The notes under the pieces were generated by a model. The model saw only the letters and a program-made list of their open reading frames with translations, was not told the DNA's origin and ran no database searches. A stretch of 64,000 bases of DNA from Candidatus Scalindua sp. (GTDB lineage Bacteria; Planctomycetota; Brocadiia; Brocadiales; Scalinduaceae), in NCBI GenBank assembly GCA_031316155.1, contig JALDRB010000007.1:237440-301439 (forward strand), in the 5' to 3' direction. Made by a program: the position numbers and the translations under genes. Shown in pieces: positions 54,558-63,784 of this stretch (within the stretch, counting starts at the first letter, position 1; each line of letters begins with the position of its first letter).

Positions 54558-54603
54558 GGCTCTTTAAAATATCGAAACAGATATTTTAAAGAGCCTTTTT
54601 TTT
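54558..54603 (+). terminator. Strong Rho-independent terminator after the cytochrome genes
   Basis: A perfect 16-base stem (GGCTCTTTAAAATATC at 54558-54573 and its complement at 54580-54595), loop GAAACA, and eight T residues. It closes the cytochrome genes, and faces the end of mqnE. Confidence 0.93.
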
Positions 54604-54675
54604 GAGAATTTGAGATTTGTATTAGTTCATGCATAAAAGGAAAATCAATTATGCTGGTCTAAGACGTTTGCGGAT

Positions 54676-55827
54676 TTAAATGCTGGCAGCAAAACCCCTG
54701 CCTGATCGGCTATGGTTGTTAATCCTGTTATAAAGCGTATCCCTTTCGACTGGTTCGTGGCCTGTTTCTTCTATTAATGACCTGATTTGCTTGACAGTTA
54801 AGGATTCAGGCGTTTCTGCACCGGCAGAGTGAGTAATTTTTTCTTCTACAACAGTTCCGTCAATGTCGTCAACGCCAAAATTAAGGGAAATTTGAGAGAG
54901 TTTGATACCCAGCATAATCCAGTATGCCTTTACGTGATCGAAATTGTCGAGCATTAATCTTCCTATTGCCAGCATCTTAATATCTAAGATCCCTTGAGTT
55001 CCGGACAATCTTTTGAGTTCCGTATTTTTTGGATGAAATGCCAGAGGGATAAAGGCCAGGAATCCATGAGTTTCGTCCTGAAGTTCACGTAACTTTAACA
55101 AGTGATTTACCCGGTCTTCATTATTTTCTATATGTCCGTAGAGCAGAGTTGCGTTGCTTCGTAATCCCAGATTGTGAGCCTCACGCATGGTATTCAGCCA
55201 AACCTGGCCGCTTATTTTTTCGGGACAAAGTTCATTTCTGATACGTGTTGAAAAAATCTCAGCCCCTCCTCCTGGGAGTGAGCCTAAACCAGCCTTTTTT
55301 AATAATTTAAGTGTTTCTCTGATTGTTGTTCCGGAGATTTCTGCGAAATGAGCGATTTCAACAGCAGTAAATGCCTTTAAGTGTAGGCTGGGAAAACAGT
55401 CATGAAGGGTCTGAATCATGGTAAAGTAGTAATCGAGACCGACTTCAGGATGTAGACCTCCAACAATATGCAATTCGGTTGCACCCTCTTCTTCGATTAT
55501 TCGTGCTGCCTTGTCTCGCATCTCATCAATACTCATGAGGAAGGCATCGCTCTTCTCCTGCGTACGACTGAACGCACAAAACTTGCATCTGTTTTTACAG
55601 ATGTTTGTATAGTTAATATGACGATTTATTACATAATAGACGTTGTTTTTGTTTATTCGTTCTCTAACAATGTTTGCCAAATAACCAATCGTGTGAATTT
55701 CATGAGACTCAAACAGGCGCATACCATCCTCATACCCAAGACGTTGCTTGTCCATGACTTTTTCATATATATCAGACAGGTCTTCTCGGGAAGAGGTATT
55801 TCTTACTGGCATCATATTCCCTAACAA
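54676..55827 (-). CDS. mqnE: Aminofutalosine synthase MqnE
   Basis: The start may be the ATG at 55815, just after TTAGGGAAT. The product is a radical SAM enzyme: HINYTNICKNRCKFCAFSR (CX3CX2C), HIVGGLHPE, PGGGAEIFS, TLLYGHIE and FIPLAFHPKNTEL. The NYTNIC and AFHPxNT patterns mark MqnE rather than MqnC. It joins a deoxychorismate-derived product to SAM in the futalosine route to menaquinone. No other mqn gene is in the window, so the pathway is dispersed. Confidence 0.92.
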   Translation of the reverse strand: MLGNMMPVRNTSSREDLSDIYEKVMDKQRLGYEDGMRLFESHEIHTIGYLANIVRERINKNNVYYVINRHINYTNICKNRCKFCAFSRTQEKSDAFLMSIDEMRDKAARIIEEEGATELHIVGGLHPEVGLDYYFTMIQTLHDCFPSLHLKAFTAVEIAHFAEISGTTIRETLKLLKKAGLGSLPGGGAEIFSTRIRNELCPEKISGQVWLNTMREAHNLGLRSNATLLYGHIENNEDRVNHLLKLRELQDETHGFLAFIPLAFHPKNTELKRLSGTQGILDIKMLAIGRLMLDNFDHVKAYWIMLGIKLSQISLNFGVDDIDGTVVEEKITHSAGAETPESLTVKQIRSLIEETGHEPVERDTLYNRINNHSRSGRGFAASI

Positions 55828-56137
55828 TTTTCCAAAGTTCTTCTCTGCTGTACGACAGGTAGAATTACAGGGTTTTGCCTGAACTTTTTCAGCCTATCAG
55901 TTGGTTGAATGAGGTCAGATATTTTGAATCTCATCACGTTTTTTGTTATAAAAAGGGGGTTTATACAAGAAGTTAGCAAAAAAAGAAGCATTTATCGGGT
56001 AAAACTATATAATGATTAACGTTAAGAAACTAAAGGTTCAATCATGCCGCAATTTTTTTATAATGGCTATGGTGCATTGAGGTTACATCCGAATTTAGAA
56101 TACCAGATAGGTTTGTAGAATTCAAGGATTTATTACA
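55828..56137. other. Intergenic, nothing seen
   Basis: No gene; AT-rich spacer between mqnE and the composite repeat. A GTATAATGATTAACG-like promoter half is possible near 56005. Confidence 0.4.
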
Positions 56138-56475
56138 CTTAACCCGGCCGAACACGAACCAAAACGGAAAACATTTCATATCTGTACTTGTTCGGCCAGG
56201 TTATTACATGAAAACCTATCTACCTGTGCGAGTACACACGCAGACAGGTGGTTTTCAAACTTTCCTTAATTGCTAAAAGAAGAAAAGCTAAATTGTAAAG
56301 TTATTAGATTTTAAATCGACAGAGTTGCTATTCTAAATAAACCTTTTATAATAAACAGGTATTTTTGAAAGTTGTCAGACATACCCGCCGGAATGCCTGC
56401 ATTTTTTATTTACTACACCTGAGATGGCAGTAAAGCAGTCTATAAGGTGACAATTTTCTTGAAAAGAGGTAAGAT
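56138..56475 (+). repeat. Composite palindromic repeat, copy 2
   Basis: It begins AACCCGGCCGAACACGAACC...TTGTTCGGCCAGGTT, then has GAAAACC-[hairpin 56222-56249]-GGTTTTCAAACTTTCC, a middle AT-rich part, and ends TACTACACCTGAG...AGTCTATAAGGTGAC. The hairpin (ACCTGTGCG...CGCAGACAGGT) separates two arms that are next to each other at 61740-61780. Confidence 0.65.
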
Positions 56476-56518
56476 GACAGTTCTTTAATTGATTAATAAA
56501 ACAGATTGGAGGAATCAC

Positions 56519-56908
56519 ATGCAAAAGAAAATCATTTCAACAAAAAATTCTCCTGACGCAATTGGGCCATACTCTCAGGCAATCAGTTTTGGTAACCTGA
56601 TATTTGTTTCTGGTCAAATACCCATAGATCCGCTATCCGGCGAGGTGGTTAAAGGTGGTATTTATGAACAGACAAGACAAGTACTGGAAAATATAAAAAA
56701 AATATTGGAGGCTGGTGGCACTCTTATGCAAAATATCTTGCGTACGACCATTTTTTTAACGAATATGGACGATTACTCTGCGGTAAATGAAGCATACGCT
56801 CAATACTTTCCTGAAAATCCACCCGCAAGATCAACTGTTCAGGTGAATAGATTGCCCAAAGATGTAAATATTGAGATAGATGCAATTGCCTTTACTGTCA
56901 GGCTTTAA
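56519..56908 (+). CDS. ridA: RidA-family enamine/imine deaminase
   Basis: I chose ATG 56519, after TTGGAGG; the longer frame is upstream noise. The product (129 residues) has IGPYSQAI, FVSGQIPIDP, NIKKILEAGG, TIFLTNMDDYSAVNEAYAQYFPENPPARSTVQVNRLP and EIDAIAF. The catalytic Arg of PARSTVQV is present. RidA removes reactive 2-aminoacrylate. It overlaps the end of dprA by 11 bases. Confidence 0.92.
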   Translation: MQKKIISTKNSPDAIGPYSQAISFGNLIFVSGQIPIDPLSGEVVKGGIYEQTRQVLENIKKILEAGGTLMQNILRTTIFLTNMDDYSAVNEAYAQYFPENPPARSTVQVNRLPKDVNIEIDAIAFTVRL

Positions 56909-58025
56909 CAAATCGATTCCCCGAAAGTTGTTTTACCAGTTTTCGTACTTCAAGTATTAACAATATGCTCGTGACATTGGATACGGGTATTCCTGATTCG
57001 ATGGTTATTTCATCAATGTTTTTTGGTGTACTTGAGAGAAGGGAGAAGATTTTGTTTTCCTGAGCGTTGAGGGTGAGGCTTCTCATGTCCTCAATTTTTT
57101 TGTTATCGCTTATATGGAGGGTTTCAGCGAGAGGGCCCAATTCTTCTGTAATATCATTGATTTCTTCAACGAGTTTTGCGCCTTCTTTAATGAGTCTGTT
57201 CGTTCCTCTGCTGTAATTGCTGTCGATATTACCCGGTAAAGCAAATACCTCTTTTCCCTGTTCAAGTGCCCATCTCGCAGTGATGAGCGAACCGCTCATG
57301 AGGGTTGATTCTATTACCAATACTCCCAGTGATAGTCCACTGATTATCCTGTTTCTCGGTGGAAAATTACGGCTATGAGGAGGAGTGTTCATGGGTAATT
57401 CTGAAATCACGGCGCCATGAGAGACAATTTTTCCCATGAGTTCTCTGTTCTCTTGTGGATAGACGGTACTCAGGCCGCATCCCAGTACAGCTATTGTCCT
57501 CCCTTTTCCATTGATGGCTCCTAGATGAGCGTTTGTGTCGATGCCTCTCGCCATTCCACTAACAATACAGAGACCGATTTGAGCTAATTGACGTGAAATC
57601 TTTACGGCCTGAGATTGTCCGTAGTAACTGCACCTGCGAGAACCAACTATTGCCAGTGCGATGGCGTCTTTTTTCTCAATCGTTCCCTTAATGTAGAGAA
57701 CCAACGGTGGATCATAGATTGCGTTAAGGTTGAGAGGGTATTTTTCGCTCGAAATGGGAACAATCTCTACGTCGTTCTTTTCAGCCAGTCTGATCTCTTT
57801 GTCGACATCTAACTCTTTTGAACCATTTACTATTCTTTCAGCTATCTTTGGACCAATGCCGGGAATTGATTCAAGTTTACTTTTTGTGCTATTGAGTATT
57901 GTCTTTGCAGAACCGAAGTGCTCGATCAGGGTGCGATAGGTAATAGTGCCTATGCCACTGATCATATTGAGTCGAAGAATATGTTCTAGATCATTGTCTG
58001 TAATAGGAATTTCAAAATTAGCCAT
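56898..58025 (-). CDS. dprA: DNA processing protein DprA
   Basis: The 375-residue product has an N-terminal helix-hairpin-helix region (LESIPGIGPKIAERIV), the Rossmann core ALAIVGSRRCSYYGQ, VSGMARGIDTNAHLGAINGKGRTIAVLGCGL, FPPRNRIISGLS and ESTLMSGSLITARWALEQGKEVFALPG, and a C-terminal winged helix. It loads RecA on incoming single-stranded DNA in natural transformation. This helps explain repeat and gene exchange, but no com genes are visible here. Confidence 0.93.
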   Translation of the reverse strand: MANFEIPITDNDLEHILRLNMISGIGTITYRTLIEHFGSAKTILNSTKSKLESIPGIGPKIAERIVNGSKELDVDKEIRLAEKNDVEIVPISSEKYPLNLNAIYDPPLVLYIKGTIEKKDAIALAIVGSRRCSYYGQSQAVKISRQLAQIGLCIVSGMARGIDTNAHLGAINGKGRTIAVLGCGLSTVYPQENRELMGKIVSHGAVISELPMNTPPHSRNFPPRNRIISGLSLGVLVIESTLMSGSLITARWALEQGKEVFALPGNIDSNYSRGTNRLIKEGAKLVEEINDITEELGPLAETLHISDNKKIEDMRSLTLNAQENKIFSLLSSTPKNIDEITIESGIPVSNVTSILLILEVRKLVKQLSGNRFVKA

Positions 58026-58137
58026 AAAACTGCTTAACTTTACACTCGGGGATTAAAAAACTGATAATTTGCTGATTTCTTGTTGCCTGCCAAAATGCAG
58101 TTGTGTTAATGAGTTTTGCTGTAATGGGAACTTCCTG

Positions 58138-59235
58138 TTAATTAAGGATTGAGACAGTATCAGACGTAAGAGAGTTTAAGACAATTTTGTCGTCTGATTT
58201 GTCGCTTACTATTACGTTACCTATTTTTGTCGGGAGTACAAGTCTCAGTTTTCCGCCAATAGTTTTCTTGTCCTGATATAATGTGCGGACAATATCATGG
58301 GGGTTGAGCGTGTTATAACTGAGAGATAGCCCTAATCTGTTCAATAGAGTTTCCTGTCTTTTTAATACAGTATCATCGGTAAGATTCATTGCAATAGCTA
58401 TTTTTGTTGCGTATATCATTCCGATGGCTACTGCTTCTCCGTGCCGATACTTTTTGTATGATGTTAAGGCTTCCAACGCATGACCGATCGTGTGTCCGTA
58501 GTTTAAGATTGCCCTTATCCCCTCTTCTTTTTCATCAATCTCTACAATTTGAGCCTTATTCCAACAGGAGTTATAGATGATTTCTTCTAATGTGGTATCA
58601 TCAAGTTCGAGGATTTCGGGTAGATGTTTTTCCAGGTATTCAAAGAAAGCAGCATCCCTTATCATTCCGTATTTGATCACCTCAACCATACCTGCAACCA
58701 TTTCCTCTTTCGGTAGTGTATGAAGGGTATCCGTATCAATAAAAACGGCCTTTGGCTGATAAAAACAACCTATCATGTTCTTGCCTCTCAGGTGATTTAC
58801 GGCTACTTTTCCTCCAACGCTACTATCAACTTGTGATAATAACGTAGTGGGTATTTGAATAAAAGGTATTCCTCTCATAAAGGTTGCTGCAACAAAGCCT
58901 GTTAAATCTCCAATTACTCCACCTCCTAAAGCAAATATCACTGATTTCCTGTCTACTTTATGGTTAAACAGGGTTTCATAGAGTATTTCTGCCGTAGAGA
59001 TTGACTTCTGTTCCTCGCCGGGATCGATGGAAACCAGCTTGACATCAAAATTAGTTTCAGATAGGCTATGGAGGACAATTTTAGCATATAAAGCTTCTAC
59101 GGTTTTATCTGTGACAATGACGGCTTTACCAGGATTGATAATTTGCGAAGTGAGTTTTCCCACCTGCTTCAGGATACCTTTCTCAATAAAAACCTGATAA
59201 CTATATTTGTCTAGATTTACATGGATACTTTTCAT
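58138..59235 (-). CDS. aroB: 3-Dehydroquinate synthase
   Basis: The 365-residue product has GGGVIGDLTGFVAATFMRGIPFIQIPTTLL, DSSVGGKVAVNH, GMVEVIKYGMI, ILNYGHTIGHALEAL and HGEAVAIGM, which give the NAD and zinc sites. It makes 3-dehydroquinate in the shikimate pathway, feeding folate (folC is next door, divergent) and menaquinone (mqnE). A TTGACA lies exactly 37 bases before the ATG and no Shine-Dalgarno precedes it. Confidence 0.95.
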   Translation of the reverse strand: MKSIHVNLDKYSYQVFIEKGILKQVGKLTSQIINPGKAVIVTDKTVEALYAKIVLHSLSETNFDVKLVSIDPGEEQKSISTAEILYETLFNHKVDRKSVIFALGGGVIGDLTGFVAATFMRGIPFIQIPTTLLSQVDSSVGGKVAVNHLRGKNMIGCFYQPKAVFIDTDTLHTLPKEEMVAGMVEVIKYGMIRDAAFFEYLEKHLPEILELDDTTLEEIIYNSCWNKAQIVEIDEKEEGIRAILNYGHTIGHALEALTSYKKYRHGEAVAIGMIYATKIAIAMNLTDDTVLKRQETLLNRLGLSLSYNTLNPHDIVRTLYQDKKTIGGKLRLVLPTKIGNVIVSDKSDDKIVLNSLTSDTVSILN

Positions 59236-59272
59236 GGTGTAAGTATGTAAGCTATGTTGATTTCTTTGTCAA
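59236..59272 (-). promoter_or_regulatory. aroB promoter, probably leaderless
   Basis: On the minus strand TTGACA (59272-59267) is followed by 16-17 bases and a weak TTACAT/TACATA, then ATG 59235. TTGACA starts 37 bases before the ATG, just as in the NusG-like and cbiG genes. Confidence 0.55.
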
Positions 59273-59364
59273 GGAAAAACCGGTATGATTATCTCTTTTT
59301 ATTTACCTATCTACTGCCGCAAAACCCTGTTCTCCTAAACAACCCTTTCGGACAGGAATGGTTT

Positions 59365-59495
59365 CTGCTAATAAGGAAAAGTTTGAAAACTGAAGGTATT
59401 TATTTAACAGCCCGGCCAAACAGAAATACAGGCGGGACATGCTGAGCTTTTTTTGGATATCTATTTCCTTTTTGGTTCTGCCTCGGGCAGGTTGG
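59365..59495 (-). repeat. Partial composite repeat upstream of folC
   Basis: It has AAGTTTGAAAACTGAAGG, GCCCGGCCAAACAG and CTTTTTGGTTCTGCCTCGGG-CAGGTTGGGT, matching the GAAAACC plus GGCCGAAC...GGTTCTG...CAGGTT end of the composite repeat. The AGTCT end is missing. Confidence 0.55.
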
Positions 59496-59512
59496 GTAAC
59501 AATAAAATCAAT

Positions 59513-60868
59513 ATGAAGAAACGTGAAAGTTCAGCTGAGTATGAAGAGGCAAGAGAGTTTCTTTTGGAAGCGGTTGATTATGAAAGATTGACAAATTATA
59601 AATATGACTTGTTCAACTTTAATCTTAAGCGGATGGAGGAGATACTTTCAATTGTGCAGAATCCTCACAAAAATGGATTGTATGTCCACGTAACCGGTAC
59701 AAAAGGGAAGGGATCAACGGCAATTATGATAGCCTCTATCTTGCGGAGTGTGGGGTATAAAACCGGTCTTTTTACTTCTCCTCATTTGGAGTGCCTGGAG
59801 GAGAGAGTGAAGGTAAATAGCAGGATGATATCACAAAAGATGCTTGTGAGACTGGTGAATGAATTTAAGCCGTATATTGAAAGAAAGAGGTTTGAAGATT
59901 ACAGCCTGTCTCCAACGTTTTTTGAAACGATAACAGCGATTGCACTCCTTTACTTTGCACGTAAGAAGGTTGACATGTCGGTAATAGAGGTAGGACTCGG
60001 GGGGAGGCTTGATGCAACCAATATTATTTCCCCCCTGATTTCCGTTATAACGACTATTGGTTACGATCATACAGATAAGTTGGGGAATACACTGGAGATG
60101 ATAGCAGGTGAAAAAGCAGGAATAATTAAAGAAGGTAAGCCGGTTGTTTCTTCGATACAGGAGCCTGAAGCATTGTCTACCATAGTAAAGTTTTGTAAGG
60201 AAAAGAGATCCCGTTTATACCTGGTGGGAAGGGATATTCTGATCGGTGAAACGAGAAAAATGCAGAGAAACGGATTATACGGCATGGAGTGCACCATTAG
60301 CACATGGAAGAGGGAGTACACGAAAATTTTCCTGCCTCTGATGGGGAGACATCAGGTTGAGAACTGTGCTGCAGCATTAGGGGCTCTGGAAGTCTTGTCA
60401 GGCAACGATGTCGTGAAAATAGAGAGTGAATTGGTACGGAGTGCATTGGCGAAAGTAACGTGTCCGGCAAGAGTTGAAATTGTTTCAAGGAAGCCACTCA
60501 TAGTTGTAGATACGGCACACACCGTCTCTTCGATGAGAGCATTGAAAGAGTCTTTACAGGAAAATTTCAGTAGTAATGAATTCGTATTCTTAATAGGTCT
60601 GTCCGGGGATAAAGACCTTGAAGGTGTCCTGAGAGAGATAACGAGTGCCGCTGCTGAGCTGATTCTTACGAGAACAGGGAATCCCCGAGAAGCAGATCCG
60701 GCGCAATTGGCTGATATAGCAAGAAGGTTTTTCCATAAAGAACCCACGGTTATTGAAAATATTAATGATGCCCTGGAGGAGGCTATCAGGATTGCTGAGA
60801 AGAACAGCCTGATTTGTGTAACGGGTTCTTTCTATCTGGCCGGTAAGGTAAAAGAGTTACTGTCGTAA
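59513..60868 (+). CDS. folC: Folylpolyglutamate/dihydrofolate synthase
   Basis: I chose ATG 59513 because the upstream frame is repeat DNA. The 451-residue product is a Mur-ligase-like enzyme: HVTGTKGKGSTAIMIASIL (ATP loop), TSPHLECLEERVKV, EVGLGGRLDATNII, TTIGYDHTDKLGNTLEMIAGEKAGIIK and VDTAHTVSSMRAL. It adds glutamate to folate, or joins dihydropteroate and glutamate. It is divergent from aroB and convergent with the next minus-strand gene. Confidence 0.93.
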   Translation: MKKRESSAEYEEAREFLLEAVDYERLTNYKYDLFNFNLKRMEEILSIVQNPHKNGLYVHVTGTKGKGSTAIMIASILRSVGYKTGLFTSPHLECLEERVKVNSRMISQKMLVRLVNEFKPYIERKRFEDYSLSPTFFETITAIALLYFARKKVDMSVIEVGLGGRLDATNIISPLISVITTIGYDHTDKLGNTLEMIAGEKAGIIKEGKPVVSSIQEPEALSTIVKFCKEKRSRLYLVGRDILIGETRKMQRNGLYGMECTISTWKREYTKIFLPLMGRHQVENCAAALGALEVLSGNDVVKIESELVRSALAKVTCPARVEIVSRKPLIVVDTAHTVSSMRALKESLQENFSSNEFVFLIGLSGDKDLEGVLREITSAAAELILTRTGNPREADPAQLADIARRFFHKEPTVIENINDALEEAIRIAEKNSLICVTGSFYLAGKVKELLS

Positions 60869-60877
60869 AAGTATATA

Positions 60878-61441
60878 TCATTTAATATTGGAAAAATCTA
60901 CTTCATATTTTTCTGTTCCAAAATCTTTTTCGATAATAACGGTGGTCATTGCATTCAAGTCGAGTTCGGAGTAGGGGAAACTGGCAACAATGAAGATTGC
61001 TTTGTGCGTAAGATCTTTACCTCCCATTTCAGGCTTTTTTACCTCTTCCGGTTCTATAATTCTTGTACCCTGCATCAATTTTATTTTATAGACATCCTCT
61101 CCTCCCCGATAACTGATGGTTAAATTATCGGATTCAATAACGGTGTTTACATCATCTTCTGTTATTCTCTTTTTGGTCCTTACTTTCATGGCTGCTATGA
61201 CTGTCAAACGGATAAGTTTACTTTTCGTTAATCCTCCACCAACGTTTGGCCATCTTCCAAACGCTGCCGGTTTCATCCGTTCTGCTTCAAAGATATTTTC
61301 GGAGTGAGTTTCTCCATATTTGATTGCATCATCAATCTGCTCCTGTGTTGGAAGTATTTCGATGCCTTCGGAAATATTTGAAAATGCCACAAACAGAAAA
61401 AATAGGATAAAGAAAATCCAATAACCGTTTTTTTTTGCCAT
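60878..61441 (-). CDS. Secreted protein of unknown function
   Basis: I chose ATG 61441, 6 bases after AGGAGAAAG. The 187-residue product has a signal peptide (YWIFFILFFLFVAFSNISEG). It has IEILPTQEQIDDAIKYGETH, GRWPNVGGGLTKSKLIRLTVIAAMKV and a C-terminal beta part (KAIFIVASFPYSELDLNAMTTVIIEKDFG). No Cys. I do not recognise the family. Confidence 0.6.
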   Translation of the reverse strand: MAKKNGYWIFFILFFLFVAFSNISEGIEILPTQEQIDDAIKYGETHSENIFEAERMKPAAFGRWPNVGGGLTKSKLIRLTVIAAMKVRTKKRITEDDVNTVIESDNLTISYRGGEDVYKIKLMQGTRIIEPEEVKKPEMGGKDLTHKAIFIVASFPYSELDLNAMTTVIIEKDFGTEKYEVDFSNIK

Positions 61442-61680
61442 CTCTTTCTCCTGCAAAATTTACTGGTAAAAAGGAAAAGACTTTCCCGTAAAATGAGAAA
61501 CTGTGTACCGAAAGTCTATCACTTTCCTGTTGGGCTGTCAAACGAAGAAGTTGCCTGTATAAGGCTAAACAAGTATACTATTATCTGAGTATTGATCTCA
61601 TTTTCACTGATCTCCCTTTTCTCCTTTTCGCTTGACATATTTTTATGGTAAAGTTAGAATCACTTTTTTAGCATCTGCCC

Positions 61681-62030
61681 AACCTGGCAGATGCCAGAAC
61701 CGATAATGGGACAGATATTTAAGTAAGACTGAGCTTATCCCAAGTATATTCCGGCTCGGCCAGGTTGTTAAATGTAAACCACGGTTTTCAAACTTTCCCT
61801 TTTTAGTATAAAGAACAACTAAATAATAAAGTTGTTTGATATCGGTTTAACATGTTTGTTACTTTAAAAAAATCCTTATAATCAAAAAAATTTAGGTATT
61901 ATTTATTATCCGGCTTTGTTATTAAGCATTTTTCTTTACCACACAGAAGGTGTGGTAAAACAGTCTCCAAGCCGACAACTTCTTGTTTTTTTTAACGAAA
62001 ATTATCGGCTTGGAGACTAAATATGGAAAT
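61681..62030 (+). repeat. Composite palindromic repeat, copy 3
   Basis: From AACCTGGCAGATGCCAGAACC through CTCGGCCAGGTTGTTAAATG, GGTTTTCAAACTTTCC to a large hairpin, AGTCTCCAAGCCGACAA...ATTATCGGCTTGGAGACT (61953-62019). Confidence 0.65.
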
Positions 62031-62290
62031 CTTGATCATCAACATCGTTAGTTCCAATAACAAAAAGGTGTTATACGAAATTTAGTAGATTTCATTTCTC
62101 TTACTGCCATCCCAAACGTATTACCCACCAGAATGTTTTTCGGGTTGGAGCATCTCCTGCTCGACAGAGCGAGGTCTGGCTGGTTTTAGGGCGGAAGCAC
62201 TTGACTGATTGGGACAATACCTGCAAGACCGGATGAATTTTTCAGACGGGTTTGCAAAGCGCAGATCATGTTGACTTCTAAACGGGAGTG

Positions 62291-62456
62291 TATACTAAAA
62301 CCGATTTGGTTTTCGGTCTTACCTGTCTGCGTGCATCGCACAGGCAGGCTGGAAACCAATTCTGGGTGAAGGTATCTCCGGACAATAGGAGCCGAGGACT
62401 TTACTCGCTCAATTTAATCTCGGATTCTATCCGAAAACCATTATGAGATGAGCATA
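62291..62456 (+). repeat. TATACT-ended repeat, copy 4, with nested hairpin
   Basis: Like 39815-39955, but a 28-base hairpin (62322-62349, CCTGTCTGCGTG...CACAGGCAGGC) is inserted between CGGTCTTA and TGGAAACCAAT. The identical hairpin lies in the AT-rich repeat at 19021-19048. Confidence 0.7.
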
Positions 62457-62622
62457 TGTTGGAGTTGAGATCGTATCTCCATGTGAGGGATTGAACTGCC
62501 GCTTTATGAGGGTTCTTTGCCTGCCTGAGGTAGCTGGAAATTTCTGTTAATCTCTTATTTCCGGAAGATCTCGGAGTTTTAATTATAATTTTGATATTTT
62601 ATTAAAACATTTAGATTTTATT

Positions 62623-63477
62623 ATGAATGAAGAATTGCCAAAAAGAGGAGTCATTAAAAGGTTTCTTTATTCACCTCTCATTTTTGATATTCCCCTCATA
62701 AACATTATTCTTTTTGCTGCTACCATATTTTCTACCTATCTTATTAACGGGCCAAGTTATGCTCTCTGTATTATTGTTATTCTGCTTGCACATGAAATGG
62801 GGCATTTCATTATGTGTAGAAAATATCATGTAGATGCAACATGGCCGATCTTCCTTCCTTTCCCCTCTCTTTTTGGAACACTTGGTGCGGTTATCAGGAT
62901 GAAGGGGCATATTCCCAACAAGCGGGCCTTATTTGATATTGGTGTTGCGGGTCCCATCGGGGGATTAATCTTCGCAATACCAATCACCATTATAGGGTTG
63001 TTTCTTTCAGAGGTGCATCCAGTGCCTCAGGATACAACAAGCTACATTGGGTTGGGAGAGCCGATACTGTTTTCCTTCTTTTCCAAAATGTTGATTGGAG
63101 AGGTAACCCGGGGTTTTGATATTTATTTAAGTCCGGTTGCATTTGCAGGATGGGCGGGTCTTTTTATAACGGCCCTTAATCTGCTGCCTTTAGGACAGCT
63201 GGATGGCGGTCATATTATTTATGCATTATTAGGTGAGCACAGCACAAAAGTTTACAAGGCAGGTATTTCACTGTTTTGCCTTTTTACGATTTTTCTTATT
63301 GTCCGTTTTCATAATCCGGTTTGGTTTATCTTTGCCGTCATGCTTTTATTTATTGGTTTTAAACATCCCCCGCCAATAGATCCATTTACACAACTCGATT
63401 TTAAACGTAAGTGCATCGGAATCCTGATGCTTGTAATATTTTTGTTGTCTTTTACTCCGATTCCGCTTAAGTTCTAA
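62623..63477 (+). CDS. Site-2 protease family M50 membrane metallopeptidase
   Basis: The 284-residue product has six or more membrane helices with the zinc motif HEMGH (residue about 57, ILLAHEMGHFIMCRKYHVDATWPIF) and the second motif LLPLGQLDGGHIIYALLG. It lacks a PDZ domain, so it belongs to the short SpoIVFB/RseP-related branch that cuts membrane-bound regulators. No anti-sigma factor lies nearby. The ATG is preceded by an AT-rich TTGATA...TAGATT box and no Shine-Dalgarno. Confidence 0.9.
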   Translation: MNEELPKRGVIKRFLYSPLIFDIPLINIILFAATIFSTYLINGPSYALCIIVILLAHEMGHFIMCRKYHVDATWPIFLPFPSLFGTLGAVIRMKGHIPNKRALFDIGVAGPIGGLIFAIPITIIGLFLSEVHPVPQDTTSYIGLGEPILFSFFSKMLIGEVTRGFDIYLSPVAFAGWAGLFITALNLLPLGQLDGGHIIYALLGEHSTKVYKAGISLFCLFTIFLIVRFHNPVWFIFAVMLLFIGFKHPPPIDPFTQLDFKRKCIGILMLVIFLLSFTPIPLKF

Positions 63478-63784
63478 AGATTGTTTTGGTTTCTTTCTGT
63501 AAAATACTTTCGTGATTTCCATGGTGAATAGTAGATATAGAAGGGCTAACTAGAGAAATTTCCATTTTAAAACTTTGTGCATTAAGCCGTTAGTATTTTA
63601 ACGCAGAGGCGCAGAGGTCGCGGATGGTTATAAAGATTAATGTAAAATTAGAAGGAAGTTATTCATTTAAAATAATGCGGATCTGTATATGATGGGATTT
63701 CCCCGAGCACTAATCAACAAATTACTGTAAGTTTCCTAATAAACTCTGCGGCACCTACTCAGCATTAAGTCAAATTTAATGCAT
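63478..63784. other. Intergenic
   Basis: About 300 bases; contains the common phrase ACGCAGAGGCGCAGAGG near 63602, a repeated intergenic word, and no gene. Confidence 0.4.

Larger units (their letters stand above)
61442..62622. other. Repeat-rich intergenic region
   Basis: About 1.2 kb without a gene. It holds the third composite repeat (61681-62030), a further GC-rich palindrome area (62110-62200), and the fourth TATACT-ended repeat (62291-62456). Confidence 0.6.
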
